From Aphis gossypii (taxonomy: Eukaryota > Arthropoda > Insecta > Hemiptera > Aphididae), in NCBI RefSeq assembly GCF_020184175.1, contig NC_065531.1, forward strand, positions 41,313,213 through 41,377,212: a stretch of 64,000 nucleotides of DNA, written 5' to 3'. The position numbers and the translations under genes are program-made. This document shows, one piece after another, positions 22,085 through 36,842 of this stretch (positions are counted from its first letter, which is position 1; every line of letters begins with the position of its first letter). The notes beneath the pieces were generated by a model, which saw nothing but the letters and a program-made list of their open reading frames with translations, ran no database searches and was not told the DNA's origin.

Positions 22085-24305
22085 AAGTGTTGGAAAATAT
22101 ATTTTAAAGATGAACTGTATCAGTTTATCTAATTATAAGTCTGATTTGCAACATTTCTGCATATTATTCAAATAAGTAATGTATTTATTATCATAAATTT
22201 ACCAGTAGCACTTTAAATTTTATATGAATTTTTTCCTATGAATATTAAACCACATAATTATATTTTGTAACATTTTAAAAAATCTGAATAATATCTTTTT
22301 AGTGGGTTAATTATTATACTACATAAAATGTATTGTACAAATTATTTATTATAAAAATATTTGTTTGATTTATTAGAATAATTTTTTCATATAAAATTGT
22401 AATACAAAGTTGTTTTGAAAATTGTCTGCATTTGTAAATTTTTTTCTGAGATTGGAACATGTGTTATGCAACAGATAAATTTATTTATAAAAAAGTAAAA
22501 TGAAGTTTTTATAAATCAATAACCTTTAAGGCAGTTAAACAGAAATTATAAACTTTAATTGAAAAGTATTATTAATATTTAAACAATGCTCATATTTTTA
22601 GATTTAAATTGTGTTGGTTCTCTCATGATAACATATATCATTTATATACCATTAATTTATTCATAATATGTTATGTGGACTATTTAAAATATAATGTATA
22701 TATATTATATATATATAATTTACAAATTTTTATAAACTTTGGATTACATATAATTGTTGTATGTTATTTAATTACCTCGTATGTACATATTTTTACTTGT
22801 ATCAGGTGATGGTGTTAAAATAATACTAATTTGTTATAAGTGTTAAAATTAAAAAATATAATTTTAGTCTTTCATATTCTAGTTAGGTTATTACAAAATA
22901 CAAACACTTGAAAATTATTTTAAAGAATTTTATTATTATTTATCATTAACTAAAAATTAGTTATTCAATAATTTAATAACACATTAGAAACTAAATAGCA
23001 TAATTTATTACAAATGTACAATCATTACAATTTGACTTTTATAGGTAGTGTTATTTTATTTATTATTATACAGACGCATTAAGTTATAATTATGTGTTAA
23101 TCGTCAAATTACAAAATTAAATTATCAACCATACTATAAACATTGAAAAATTAAAATTAATAGTAATTAATAAACACTTGATACATTTTTGCTAAGAATT
23201 TCATAATTAATAATTATGTAGTTGATCTTTGTGCATTCTTTATTGTGAAGGGTCGGAACTTTTGGGTAATGGACAATAAGTGACTCTCCGAGAAGTACTA
23301 TCGGACACCCAATTTGATGTTAGGTACCTAAGTCATAGCAAGAATTGTTTTGAAAACAAAAATTAAGATATACCCTTTAAGTATCTTAATTCGTAGTAAT
23401 GGTAAACTGTTTAGCGATACAATTGACAATATTGTGATTGAATGGATTTCTCCTTATGCACAAATTGAATAACAAAATCAAATATCTTGCCAAGATTACC
23501 TAACCTAAATAAACTGATTTTGTTAGATCTTAGATAAATCTTGATAATCTTATTACTGCAATAATGTACTGTTGGAAGTGGATCAAGAATAATATTATGT
23601 TGATAACATTAATATTAATAATTCATTCACCTTCATCGGAAAGTTCAACTGATATTCTGAAGTCGTAGAGTCACAACTCACGAGTGACAACAGCAGCTGT
23701 CGTTCGGAAAAAAAATCGAGATAGTAAATGGAATTATTTAGTACGATCTGTACTGTATGGATTCTATTTATAGTAATTTTATAATGCAAGCGACAATAAT
23801 ATTTTACTTGTTATGATCATCGATTTTTTATATCAGTTCTGTGCTTTTACCTATACAAGTCACATAATGTAGAAAGTAAAAAATAATAAAATATTTGAAT
23901 TCAAAAACTGATGGATAGTTACGATTTAGAAATTAGAAAAGTAGTGGCGGGTAAGTATATGGGTTTTATCAAATATTGTTTTTCTTCCACGCGGACAAGT
24001 CGTTTTATTCCCGGCATTTGCGCGTGCGCAATTACCATTTCAGTAATTCACATTAATCGACATTCGGGTATTCGACTAGCCGCCTCTGGCCCATTCGTTA
24101 ATGTTATGTAGCATTTATTATTATTATTTTTTATTAATATTATCGTTGTATTTAGTTCCAATTTTATCATTCGTTTTTTCTGTTATGTGTTAATAAGTTT
24201 AGTTCGTACTTTTTTGTATCAATTTATTAAGTGTGTTATGGTTTCACTCGATCGCCGTATTTGATCACTTCTTGCTTCTCTGCAATAATTATTGAAATAT
24301 CGCAG
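22085..24305. other. Gp93 3' region and upstream/leader region of the FAM120 gene
   Basis: No coding exon is seen. The first part is the AT-rich Gp93 3' UTR. At 23361-23391 a TATCTTAATT inverted repeat resembles a longer palindrome at 48332. The patch 23980-24310 is GC-richer, carries an NRF-1-type site and ends at a strong donor (CGCAG, then GTAAGATT at 24306). It is therefore probably the promoter and first, non-coding exon of the FAM120 gene. Confidence 0.5.
24018..24031. promoter_or_regulatory. NRF-1/Ewg-type palindromic site
   Basis: TTGCGCGTGCGCAA contains the NRF-1 core (TGCGCACGCGC on the minus strand) and stands out in AT-rich surroundings. It lies about 275 bp upstream of the putative leader donor of the FAM120 gene. 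NRF-1 (Ewg in flies) sites are typical of broadly expressed promoters. Confidence 0.5.
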
Positions 24306-26234
24306 GTAAGATTATTATTAATAAACGAATACTTGTTAATCGCCGGTCTACGAAGAAGCCATCTTGTGGTACCGATTTGTAATTTATTAATAACACTGCT
24401 CCCAATCCCATAATTCTTATCTTACAATATTTTTGTACTTATTTATTCAATACTTTTGTGAAAAAATCGATTTATAAAGGTTCAGAATTAATTTATTTCT
24501 GTATCTGAACTTTGAAGCCCTAATCGATTCTAACTACCTTATTATAGAATTTAATATAAATACATTTTCTATATTATGATTAAATTTTTTTATTATTAAT
24601 TGATTTTTAATCTGAACAATCTGTGATTTTGCAAACATTTGATATGGTTTTTTCAGTTTTTATTTTCTAGAGAAATGGTATGTTATGTACATTTTTTAAT
24701 AATGTCATTAATGTTAGAAATGTTTTTTCCTTAAATTTATTTATTTAATCGAATTTTCAACTATGGATGGATAATGATAAATAAAATGATAAAATCTTTT
24801 ACCTACCTATGGGTAGGTATTTATTTAATTTTAATCATTATAAGATAATATTAAATAGTATATTCTGTGACTAGTACTTTCAGGTTGAATTTTTCAATAT
24901 TTTATGTACATATTGGTACTTTTGAGTATGTCACTAAAACAAATATTAGTGAATCCATTTAACTTCATTGTTTAGTATATAATATGTACCTATGTTAAAT
25001 AATTGTTAATATTTTATAAAATTTAAAATACCTACTCATTAAGTACTTGCTTTGAAATAAAAAAAATAAAAATAAAAAATACCATGTGAACCCCAGATAT
25101 TCTATTGAAATTTGATGATTCTTAAATACATAGTTCCAAAAATGTAGACACTGAAAATATAATCTATAATAAAGGTTAAGTGTAATACATAAATTCTATT
25201 GTCAATATATAATAGAAGAATAAATTGTATCATAACTTAAGATTTAATTTGAAATTTTTCAATAATATGTATTTACAATAAATAATTCATAATCTACTAT
25301 TCTATAATATCTAGGTATAATCATTTTCATAAAATTAAGTGTTCTATATAATATAAGTATACTATTATATTTTCAATAAACCTATATATTTTTAATTTAT
25401 TCAAATTTAACTATTCATAAAAGGTATTTTATTTTTGACTTATTATATTTTGCAGTTTGTTGAAAATTCCCTTTTTATTTTATTTATTTAAAATGCATGG
25501 ATATTTTTATGTACAATATACTATATATTATGTTCCCTTAACTGTTTTTCTTTTCTCCTTTGGTTCTCATAAATATCTATACTTAATATATGCAGACAGA
25601 AATGATAAACAACTGTATTTATAAAACACATTACTGCATAGTATTGTATTTACAGAACATGAAACAATTCTATGTAGTAGCACCTCTTTAATATAATCTA
25701 TATATTTATACCCAGTTCTCTATTAGTTAACACTTCAATTATTTAGAAATTACTGATTGCTTTGTAGAATTGATTTTGTTAATGTTCACTAAGTCATCAA
25801 GGGGTATTTATAGAATTTAAAATTCTAACCTCATTTGCAGTTCAGTTTTTTATATAATTTTACTTTTGATATTGATGCAAAGATTTTGAATTTAAGAAGT
25901 TATCTTCGAATTATCTATGGTTTTTTTACATCAGTAATGTCTAGTGTTCAAGGGACTATTACGTTGTCGTTGGAGTTAATTTTCATATTAAGACCTCTGT
26001 TATTTTGTGAGAATTTGTCAAATGCAAAGATTGTTTTTTAAAATAATTCTATATTTTACTTATTCATGTAACTATTTTTATAATATTATTAGTTAAATTT
26101 AATAATTGTTTTATAAATAAAATAAAATAATTAATAATATTAATATTATTTTATTATTAATAAAAATTGATCTTAATAAAGGATAATTAGTGATTAAAAA
26201 AAAAAAAAATACCTGAATAAATTTTATTTTCTAG
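24306..26234 (+). other. Putative first intron of the FAM120 gene
   Basis: The interval runs from the donor at 24306 to the acceptor TTTCTAG ending at 26234, ten bases before the ATG. It is AT-rich, with short simple repeats such as the TAATAATATTAATATTATT tract near 26130, and no recognisable element. Confidence 0.4.
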
Positions 26235-26244
26235 ATAAGTAATA

Positions 26245-29200
26245 ATGGGTGTTGACAAGCTTTTGGAATACCTTGACAGTGGTAAAATAGAAGGTAGTTG
26301 TGTCAATGTCAATCTTACTCAACTAGGACATACAGTGTCCCAACAACTTGCTAAGAAAATGGTTGTTAGGAAAGTTCACCAAAATTTAAGTCAAATTCAA
26401 GTATCCAAAGCTCAATTTTGTTTATTGGTAGATGCAGAGAGTTGCCTAGATCGTTTATATGGAGGGTATTATTCAGGTAAGGATTTTCAAACAAATTTAA
26501 TAACAAAATATTATAGGTAGTAAAGTTTATAGTAAAATATTTAAAATTATATTATGTTTAGATTGGGTTTGTGGTGGACAATGGAACCGAATGGTATCAT
26601 TTTTAACAAATTTTGTCAATAGTTTAAGACAGTCAAATGTTCATGTTGTGGTATTCTTTAATGGTGCTTTTGAAGATGAACGCTTTATTGAATGGGTTCA
26701 AAAACAAGAAGAGACTCGTAACAGGGCTAATGCTGTAAGTTATAAATTAAATAATTTTTGTTTCTATTAATGCTATTTTAATGTAATATTCTAGGTGTTA
26801 CGACATATTGCTGCTAAAGGAACACCGCCACCTAAGGTATGGTGGATTCCGCCTGTTGGTCTACGAACAGCTGTAAAGCTCTACTTTCATCATTTGAAAA
26901 TTCCAGTTGTTTGCTCGGTTAAAGACCACCATTTAGAGTTTATTAAGTATTGTAAACAATATAAATTTCATGGTTTGATGGCTGATGATGCTGAATACTT
27001 AGCATTTGATCCACCGCGGTTTTTCTCAGCTCATTCTCTTAAACTTACAATGCGACAAACATTAGAAGCCAAAGAATATATTGTCCCTCAGTTAATAGAA
27101 GATTTGAAATTGAGCAAGGATAAATTATGTGCTCTTCTCTCACTTTTAGGCAATTTTGTATTGCCTCAACCTGAACTTTATGATTATTATAAACGTTGTG
27201 GCATAAATCAAATAATATCTAAGGTATTTCTGTAAATTAAATTGTTTTATATTTTCTAAAAATACCATTTTATTTAGGTTTCAGGAGAAGAAGTTGTGAA
27301 AAAAATAGTAGATTCACTTCAAAATTTACCTCCTATTAACAACAATTTAGATGAAATTGCAGCTCATATACTTGGACATAAAGATGATAAACGAGTGCCT
27401 AAGTTAAAAAAAAGTATTCAATATTATTTAGACGGTACCAAAGATAATGCTATTAAAAACAAAATTAAAAGCCCAGAAAAGAATAAAAATAATATTAAAG
27501 GTAAAAATTATTCGTTAGAATCACCAGCTGGAGTAAATGATTTTAAACAATTGGGATCTGAAACCCTCAATTTGCAGGTAATTTCTTTCAATTTATTAAC
27601 ATTGTACTATTTATTCTTTTATTTTAACATAAGTATGTTTTGGTTTATTTTTTTTATATATATTGAAGTGATTGATTGTACAAATTTTATATTTTTTAAG
27701 GAAAAATTATTATTAAATGATAATTCTGAATCTGGTTCAAATTCTTTTAATATAAACGCTCAAACATCTCCATTAAACCAGTTGTCTCCAAATAAATCTA
27801 TTGAATTTCATGTTCCCGAAGTTTCTATTGATGTAGTGAATACAGCATACGAAAGGCATACATCTGGTCTGATGTCCACTTATTTATACCATATCTTAAC
27901 AAAGGTTATTATTTGAACTAGTTTAAATCATATTTTAACTACTATAATTGTTATTTCTGTTGTTTTTATTTATTTAGGCAGAAATAAAACTACCTGTTGT
28001 GTTAGAAGATGAAATAAATCACGAAATTCCAAACATACATTTATTTTATAGACAAGCTCGTCAAATGGTGTATGGTATTTTGTTTAATCTTCATCATGCT
28101 CACTATTTAGCAAAATCAAATAGCAGTCAAAAAGGTATATTCTTAGATATTCGTTTTAGGAAATATATTAATGAATATTTAATATTCAAGGGTCTTTGAC
28201 AATATTTCTTCAAGATTCAATAGGACTTCCCAATTTTTCCTCATTCTTTAAAATTAATATTAACATAGAAAATTTTACAATCATTTTTAATTGATGGTAA
28301 AACTAATAATAATGCAATAAAAAGTAAATAAATACAACTGTATAATTTTAAGTACATGAAAGTAATTAAACTATTCCAATCTTAATACATTGTACACAAC
28401 AATATTTATATATTTTTATTAATGTTAAAATTTTTTAATAAAAGTTGGATAAACATTTTTATTGTTGAAGACTCTAAAATATTTTTATACTATATTTTAA
28501 ACCTACATAACATTTTAAATAACTTATAATAATTGAATTTAATTATATTTTTAATTTTTTTTAGTTGAGTTACCAGTAATGCAAGTACGTGAATGGATTA
28601 GAGACAAAACAAATATGTATAAACATTACCATTTAGTAAAGGCTGAACCTTTAGGGTGGGGTGTTCCTACTGTTCATAGACTTTGGTTTGGGTAGGTTTA
28701 ATTTCTTAAGTTTTACAATAAAGTTAATAACATTTACTTTTAAATATTTTTTTAGAACAACTCCTGAAGATAATATAAGACGTTTGAGAGCGTTTCTTTC
28801 TTGTATGCGTTCAGATACTCCTCTTATGTACAACACAGACTATGTTCCTCAGCATACATTAATCATTGCATGTGTTCTTAGATACATAATGACTTTTACA
28901 GAAGTGCCTATTCTTCAAAAATTTGAACTAGATGCACTTATCATCACAGCTGTTGCACCTGAATTATCAAAAAATGAAAACACCCAAGAGTTACAAGTTA
29001 GTTTAATAGTTTTTTAAAGAAATTTATAAAAACATAATATGTACATCCATTCAAATTATTGATAATTGTTAATTGTTTCTAAATTGTCATTAAAAATTTG
29101 TTATTAAAATAATAAAATATCATTATAATGTTTTCATAATTAATTTAATTTTGCTTGCTAATTTATAATTTTGTTATTATTCTTAGGGTACTGTTAGTGT

Positions 29201-32200
29201 GAGAGGTGTTCAATTAGCCACTCTATTAATGTGTGGTATTGAAACTGCCATGTTGGCAAATGATGCTTGTGGTGCACCATTACCATGGTTAATGACATGT
29301 CCATGGATGTATTTTGATGGAAGATTATTTCAATATCATTTGGCTAGAGCATCCACAGCAAATAAACTTGAAGATTTATGTGAAAATCATTTTTCTCTTA
29401 CAATTAAGGTTGAAAAAATGAGACAGGCAATTTTAGAAGGGTTGGGTGAACGTTTTCAATCAATTTCACCATTCCAAGGATCATTTTTGGGTAATGATTT
29501 TTTTTCTTTAAAATTAAATAGATTTTCACCTTAATTAAATACATAAATAGATACCATTTTCAATCAAAGAGGATTGATTCCACCTCAGATTATGAATACT
29601 AGCATAGTTCATACTAATATACCATTTCCACAACAAAGACTGGGACGATTGGTTAGTCAAAATCCTAATCGTTTTCGAGATATTCAACAAAATAGTCGAC
29701 AAAGGAGTGTTATGAAACAGTCATCTGGTGGACAATTAGAAGTTGCTGGTGCTGTTGTTGGTATATGGGGAGCAAATTATAGTATGGCAGCTACTGGAAG
29801 TTCATACATTGGTCGTGGTAATATTCTTCCTGCTCAACATGTAAGGTTTAATATTTTTAGATTTTAAAACAATTAAATTAAGAAATTTTATTTTTAGGTT
29901 ATGCCACCTGCTATTGGTAGTCCAAGTTCTTTATATCAACATGATCTCATACCAAGACCTGTGTTTAATACACGTAATTGTTCCAAACCTATTCGAGGCC
30001 GTAGTCAAGTTCTAAAAATACATGTAATATTAATTTTAAGATTATATGTTTGAACATTGATTATAATAACATTATTAAACATTTTGTCTACAGAATAATA
30101 AAAAAAAAAATACTCATAATATTGTAAAAAAAGATAATCATATCAAAAAGGTTCCTTCAAAAGGCCGCAGTGTGACGGCGGTTATTCCCAATCCGAGGTA
30201 CCTATAGTGTTTTATTTATTATAATTTATTATAAACAATTATAAAGAATCAATTTTTAACCACATTTTGGTTTATTAACTTAAAAGTATAAATAGTTTAT
30301 TAATTAAAAAAAAAAATAGTTATAATTTTTGAATACAAATACTCCATAAAGGTACTATTAATATATATATTTATATATTTCTTTTTAGTGAAACAATTTC
30401 AGCTTCAGAACTAACAGAAGAATCCAAATTATCAATATTAAATAAAGAAAATCAAAATATTAAAGCAAATGGGTACTTCAAATATATATTTTTTTTAGTG
30501 AATTTAAGTTAACTATACATTTTTTTCAGAATTGTTGAGAGCATTTTGCCTTTAGTAAATGGCAATTCATCAATTGAAGGACAATTAGGAGATGCAACAT
30601 TAAAAGGTAGGTTGTATTATTATTTATTAGTAAAAAAAATTGTAAATACAGTATTTTTCATATTTTTCTAAGTACCTAATCAATAATATTTATATTTCTT
30701 AGAAAAATACTACATCTTATAACGTTTACTAGGTATAATTATTTCAACATTAATAATAACTTGATCTTAGATACTTATGTCTTAAACTTCTTATAAAATA
30801 ATTTTCTTCTTTTGAGATTATGGAAGTACTGAACACCAAACAATATTTTTTGTATGTGGGACCCCCATAAAAATTTTCGTTTAAACAGTAAAGTAGACAA
30901 AACATGATAACAAACAGCAACTTCTACAATACAGCAAAACATTTTTATTTATTTAGATATCATAATGTCTTTATAATTCATGTGTGATATTATGTCAACT
31001 AAAGTCTGTTTTTCTGTGCATCTCCAAACGTTTCCTTGCCTTAGGAAAACTGGTTTTGATAGCAGGGTGATGCAGGAGGATGTGCAGATTGGCGGGTTCC
31101 CTCGCTGGACAGATAATAGATCTAGTATCTATAACCCTTGGATAGTTAGATATATAGAGATGTAAGCACTTCCTACCTTATATTATTAAAATGGTGGGTC
31201 GAAAAAAGTTCACTACTTGTCAATTACCACTGGAAGCACTGACTACCAAAGGGCTCAAACATAGGCGTGCACAGGTCTTCTTGGCAGGGGAGGCAATACC
31301 TTAGCTAAGGAGGTCCAGATTTCAAACCGCCACCCGGTTTGTAGGTATAATCTAAGATAGCGGTGAAACAAAAAATCTCGCAGGGGAGGCAGCCGCCTCC
31401 CCTGCCTCCCCGTGCGCACGCTTATGGGCTCAAACATACTTAAGTTTGTATGGTACATAATGTATTTTAGCATTTATTATTATAATAATAATTTGTATAT
31501 TTAATAATTAAAAGGGCTATGGACTCCATGCTCTAATAAATAATAATTTTAATTTTAAAATAGAGTATATGCCATATGGTGTTTTTAATTCATAGATTTT
31601 AATAGTTTGGAAAACATTTAAATACTAAATAAGTATAATCCCTAAGTTTCAAACCATTTTTCTACAAAACGAATAGGTTGTGTAGGTTCTTAAATTAATA
31701 ACAGGACTGCAAAAAAGTACACCAAAATAAATATTTGATAACTGTTATTAATGTTATTATACACATACATTTGATAGACATTTTAGTAAAGTAATATTAT
31801 GGTATTTTCAATTTGCCATTTTTAAAATGATTACATGTTTTACAAAAATAAACGTGTTATGTTAAGCAGAAGTATCATATCAAGAAATCAATAACCATTA
31901 CTTTAATTAATATTTAATATGACTATGGTTATAATAAATAGTAATTTTTAATATAAATAGAGGCAGTATGTTAAAAAAATCATTATTCCCTAAAAAAAAT
32001 TAGATAATTATCAACAGTTGTATAATTGAAGATTAATTTATGTTAATAATTGATATATTTTATTTTTATGCCTTTACAAGCATTCTAAATCGTATGTTCA
32101 TATAGAAATATGAAAATTATGGGTCCTCATTGGGTAGTCAATGCTCGCAGTGGCAATTACAACTGGTATACATTTTTAAAATAAATGGTTTTGATAGCTA

Positions 32201-32679
32201 CATCATTAAAGAACATAATATCATGGAATATACTTATGGTATAAGGGTGATTAGGCTAACTGATCGTTTTTGTTCAAAATCGTTATTTGTGTACTTTAAA
32301 TCTATCATTAAAATGAAATTAAATACCTCCACATAGTGAGTGACCCACTTGACAACTTTTATTCAGCATATGTGTATAATGACCCTAAATTATTAGTTGA
32401 CAACTCCCTAGTTGAAAAATAATACAGAAATTGTTTAAGAATAACAATTTATATTGCTAATGTTACATTAAATTGTAAATAAGCTTGACATCATTTTTGT
32501 ATAAAATTGATAAAAATTTAGAACATTGTTTTTATTTTGTAAAATTATAAATTATAATATATTAAGCATAAATGTATAGTATGTACTTCATTTTAGAAAA
32601 TGGCATGTCAAATTCTCAACCTGGAGATACTCCATCTAAAATCATACAAAAGCCGTCCAAAGTGGAGGCTGAAAACTGA
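26245..32679 (+). CDS. FAM120A: FAM120-family (constitutive coactivator of PPAR-gamma-like) RNA-associated protein
   Basis: FAM120 proteins have a catalytically degenerate FEN1/XPG-like nuclease fold and bind RNA; FAM120A (Ossa) scaffolds Src-PI3K signalling and mRNA complexes. Exons: 26245-26476, 26562-26734, 26795-27223, 27278-27577, 27701-27904, 27978-28134, 28565-28691, 28756-28996, 29187-29490, 29572-29840, 29898-30023, 30094-30197, 30389-30472, 30530-30606 and 32597-32679, giving 969 residues. The N-terminal domain matches at LLVDAESCLDRLYGGYYSDW, GGQWNRM, VVFFNGAFE and KGTPPPKVWWIPPV. The middle has YHILTK and MRSDTPLM. Then come ANDACGAPLPW, CPWMYFDGRLFQ and KVEKMRQAILEGL, all in family order. 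A basic RGR-type tail follows. The last intron holds a MITE. Orthology to FAM120A rather than B or C is not resolvable by eye; insects probably have one member. Confidence 0.9.
31261..31425. mobile_element. Mutator-like MITE with perfect 10-bp target duplication
   Basis: The left end ATAGGCGTGC and the complement of the right end (ATAAGCGTGC) form the terminal repeat. Both flanks read GGGCTCAAAC (31251-31260 and 31426-31435), an exact 10-bp duplication. Nine to eleven bp is the Mutator-like range. Inside, GGGGAGGC motifs form further inverted repeats. It lies in the last intron of the FAM120 gene. Confidence 0.75.
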
Positions 32680-35600
32680 TTAAATAAAGCGTAAGTATAA
32701 AATAATTATATATATTTTTTTTTATTATTATTTAATACTATTATATATATTTAGAGATATTTAAAATACGCCGACGCCTTGTAAGTATAAACTAATAACT
32801 TATAAGTATCAACTCAAGTTTTTTTTTACTTTGTAAATAATGGCCAACGAAAGATGATGTTGAAAAATGTGAAGAATGGCGCTAAATGTTAGTCATTATT
32901 ATTAATTTTTACGTATTGTTTTTATGTAGTTTTTATTCTTTATTTTTGTAAATTATTTGCGAAACATTGTGTTATCTGAAGGCGCCCACGGATTATATTA
33001 CATTATCCGATATGTGAACATCGAAAGACTGATATTTAAAGTGTTGCAACAAACATATCATTGTCTGGTAATTGTTTGTGCAGCCATGGTGATAATAATT
33101 AGATTTTAACGTTATTATATTTTTAAATCAAATGAAAAAAATAATATGAATCGTTATCCTTTGACTGCTGTTCAAAAGTATTATTGTCGCGGTGATTGTT
33201 TTTAATCATATTTTTGTAATTTGTTAACCCAGATACTTTTATAATTTCATAATACATATATGATTTTTAATTGCATTTACAAGCAGGTATATGCCTATTA
33301 AATATCAGACAATTATAAAAATAAGGGCCGCCAAAAATAATAATTCATTTATGTTAAATAATATAATATATATTGTATTATAACACATGAATATTCTAAT
33401 GGAGATGTATCTCATCCTGGACAACTATATTACGACTTTAACCCACTATAATGTATGACTTATACAAAGAAAAATTAATATTTAAAGCGTTTTGTTTAAT
33501 TTACAACGCTAAAAGTAGGCAGATATTATGCAGTTTGACATATATTAATCTGCTACCAGAGTAACTTGTTATTATCAACAATTTTCCAACTTTGCTTTCA
33601 GAAGTAAAATTTTATAATAATTGTTAGTGTTTTTGTGTGTGATTAATGATAATTATTTTCACAATTTTATGTTTCTCTATTGATTATAATTAACTTTTTA
33701 TTTGTTGTCTTTAAAAACAAACAAATAAAACTTACATATTTGTTTTCATTAACACTAAATTAGATTTTTTCTTAGATTATAATCATTAAATTATGTTTTA
33801 ACTAACAATGTATTTAAATCAATATTAATAATATATATGTATTCTATGTATTTTTATTTCTTTCCATATCTTTTTAAGTATTATCAAATACTAATTTAAT
33901 TTTTTCCTCACTTTAAAATTGGTTATAGTTCAATTTTATTATTATCTTTCAAATATATTATTAATCATTAATAAATACATGCATTATTGAATTGCTCTAA
34001 AATTATAAATTGTTGTCGGCCCTTTAATTTTAAAATTATATTCACATTTTCATAATCACTCCTTAAATTATAAGTAAACCAATATAATTATATCATTTCA
34101 ACAATAATATTTTGTAAGCATTAGATGTAAGAAATTAACTGTTGTGGAAAGAGTTGAAAAAAATTGATTAATTATTCTTTTTATGTTTTTTATTTTTTTA
34201 TTTTGATTGTATTTTTATCAATATCAAGAAAATCCTATCATGTATCTATTCAAAAATATTTTAATGTGTAATTCATGTTAATTAAATGGTATGTGTTAAA
34301 TATAGATAAATATATTGGTTTTAATCCGATTCAATATTAAATAAAATATATTATATATTCATTGAAGTATTTGTGTATTAAACGTATTGAACTATTAATT
34401 TTTGTTATTATTGTTTTTTTACTATATATAGCTTACTTTGATCTATACATTTTAGACTGAGCGGAGCCATGGATGTATTAATTTTACAATGATGTGTGTT
34501 TTTTTTTCTTTTGTCCGTGTTTATGTTTCATCCACTCGATCAAATTATTTTTAACTGTATTTTTTTCTACAAGTGAAGTAATGAAAAAATGTTTGAAGTG
34601 GTTATTTTTTCATGAAATGGATACTAAAATTTTATATCATAAATGAGATTTAATTTGTACTGTGGAGGACAAAACTAAAAAATTTCCATTACTTTAATTT
34701 TATAATCGAGAAAAACAAGCAATGAATTAAGGAAAAATTAGAATTTTTGTGTTAAACCAGACTTAATTAATTTCTTTATTTTGTTATAATTCAAAAACGA
34801 ATGATCATAGAAATTTGAAATTTTCAGTGTTTACATTATTACCATTTGTATTTCATAAGTCATGATATAATTTTCAATATATATTAACTTTTTAAAGTTA
34901 GATATAGACAATTTAAATTTTAAGAATTAGAAATTCAAGCTTAACTAAAACAGGTTTTTAACTTTTTTTGACTCAAGGCAACCTTAGTCATTTTCTAAAA
35001 ATCCGGAGGCACCCTATAAATTTATTTTGGTTTTATTTAGCAGTGCATAAGTATACGCAAGTATAATTTAAACATATATTTTATAAAACAAATTGTTACT
35101 TTGAAAATTAACTATGTTTTTATTTTTTAATTATTATTGCTTATATAATAAAATAAAAAATATATTTCAAATAATGTAATGGAACTCTTACTTCTTTATT
35201 TAAAAATCCATAAAAATTTATCTGATTATATTAACTAAATCTAGTTATACTGTATCCATAAAAATTAAATAACTATATAAGGACAATTTTATTTTATTTA
35301 CATAACGTAATTTAAAACCATTATTAAACTTTAAATATTATATCATGATTTTTAGTTTTTATCATATATAATGACATTTTAAATTTATTTTAAGATAACA
35401 TTTATTTATATTATAAATGAAATTTTGCTGTTTATGGTATTTACAAAAAGATAAAATTTAATTTTGAGATATCAATTATTGTAACATTGTATAAATATAT
35501 ATTATTATAATAATTAAATATTACATAGCACAAAATATTGTCAATTTACCGTAATACTATACTATTAGTAAAATAAATGGCTTAAATAGCTTTTTTGTAT

Positions 35601-36842
35601 GAAAATATATCATGAAATATACTTAGTGATATAGGTCGATAGATTGTTTCCGCTCATAATTATTTTTTATGTATAACGTATACCATTAAATTCACCTTTA
35701 ACAGTTGTTAGTTACCTATTTGATGACACCTGATATACAGCAGAGTAGTACTCAGTTGTTTACCTTTTTTCAACTTATTTTTTTTCTAGAAATCTATGAA
35801 AAATTATTTGCGGAGTCAAAATTCTTAAAAGTTAAATGGAAAATTCTTCATAAGTAGTTCATAATGGAACCAACAAATTTTTTTTTATATGAGATATTAT
35901 TTTTACACGTGTTTAAAGTTTCAATTTGGATTAAATTCCATATTTAAACAACAAAAAATAGTTTTTTGTTATAATTTAAGAATATTCATTGGGACTTATA
36001 ATATTTATTTATGCATATTATGAATTTAAACTTATATATTGGATGTATAGCTTATACATAACGTTATGCGACACCCATAATATAAAATTATTTATTTAAT
36101 TATATAAAATCCCAGCATGGGATTGATTAAAAGACCTAATCAAGTGTAGAATATGATAAGATTATAAAATAATTATAACTTTTTATATACTTAAGATGTC
36201 AGTTTCAAATAATTTGCATAAAAATAAAATTTGAGATAAGAGGTATCAGGAAATTGGGAACTTATAACACTAAAATATAGCACAAATTGTATGTTCTTTA
36301 TACAATATGTTAGTCCAAGTATCTATAAATTGTGTACTTACACTCTACGGACTATTATCGCCCGATTGGCACTACCAACCTAAATTTGGTATTGCATTTG
36401 CCATACTTAGAACACAGTGGCCGTAGTGAACTGCTTGGATCATAATATAAGAATAAACTACTATAAATGCAAGTTAAAATATTTAAATTTAAAATTGACT
36501 GCTAAAAATAAAAATAAAGTTAATAGTATATACAGAAAAATATAAATATGATCACTTTAGAGGTAACAAGTATTTCATATAGATCAACATTATTTAATTT
36601 GTTACTTTTTGGTAGATAAAATCTATTTTTCTATGATTTAATATTAAGTATTTTACACATCAGTATTATTGTAAGTCTTCAGATTTAATATAGTATAAAA
36701 TGAAACTATGAAAGATAACTATCTTATATAAATTAAATAGGTTAAAAAATAAATAGTACTTAAAAGTCCAAGCGACATTAGGATATTGATATTTCGGCAA
36801 GATTAAATACCTATTAAGACATAGGAGAAAGAAAGTTTAATA

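Noticed and set aside
23911..24413. Short open frames near 24 kb as coding genes
   Set aside because: No family resemblance; the region looks like promoter and leader ending at a strong donor.
34952..35030. hAT-like left end (CAGGTTTTTAACTTTTTTTG)
   Set aside because: No matching right end or target duplication was found, so at most a fragment.
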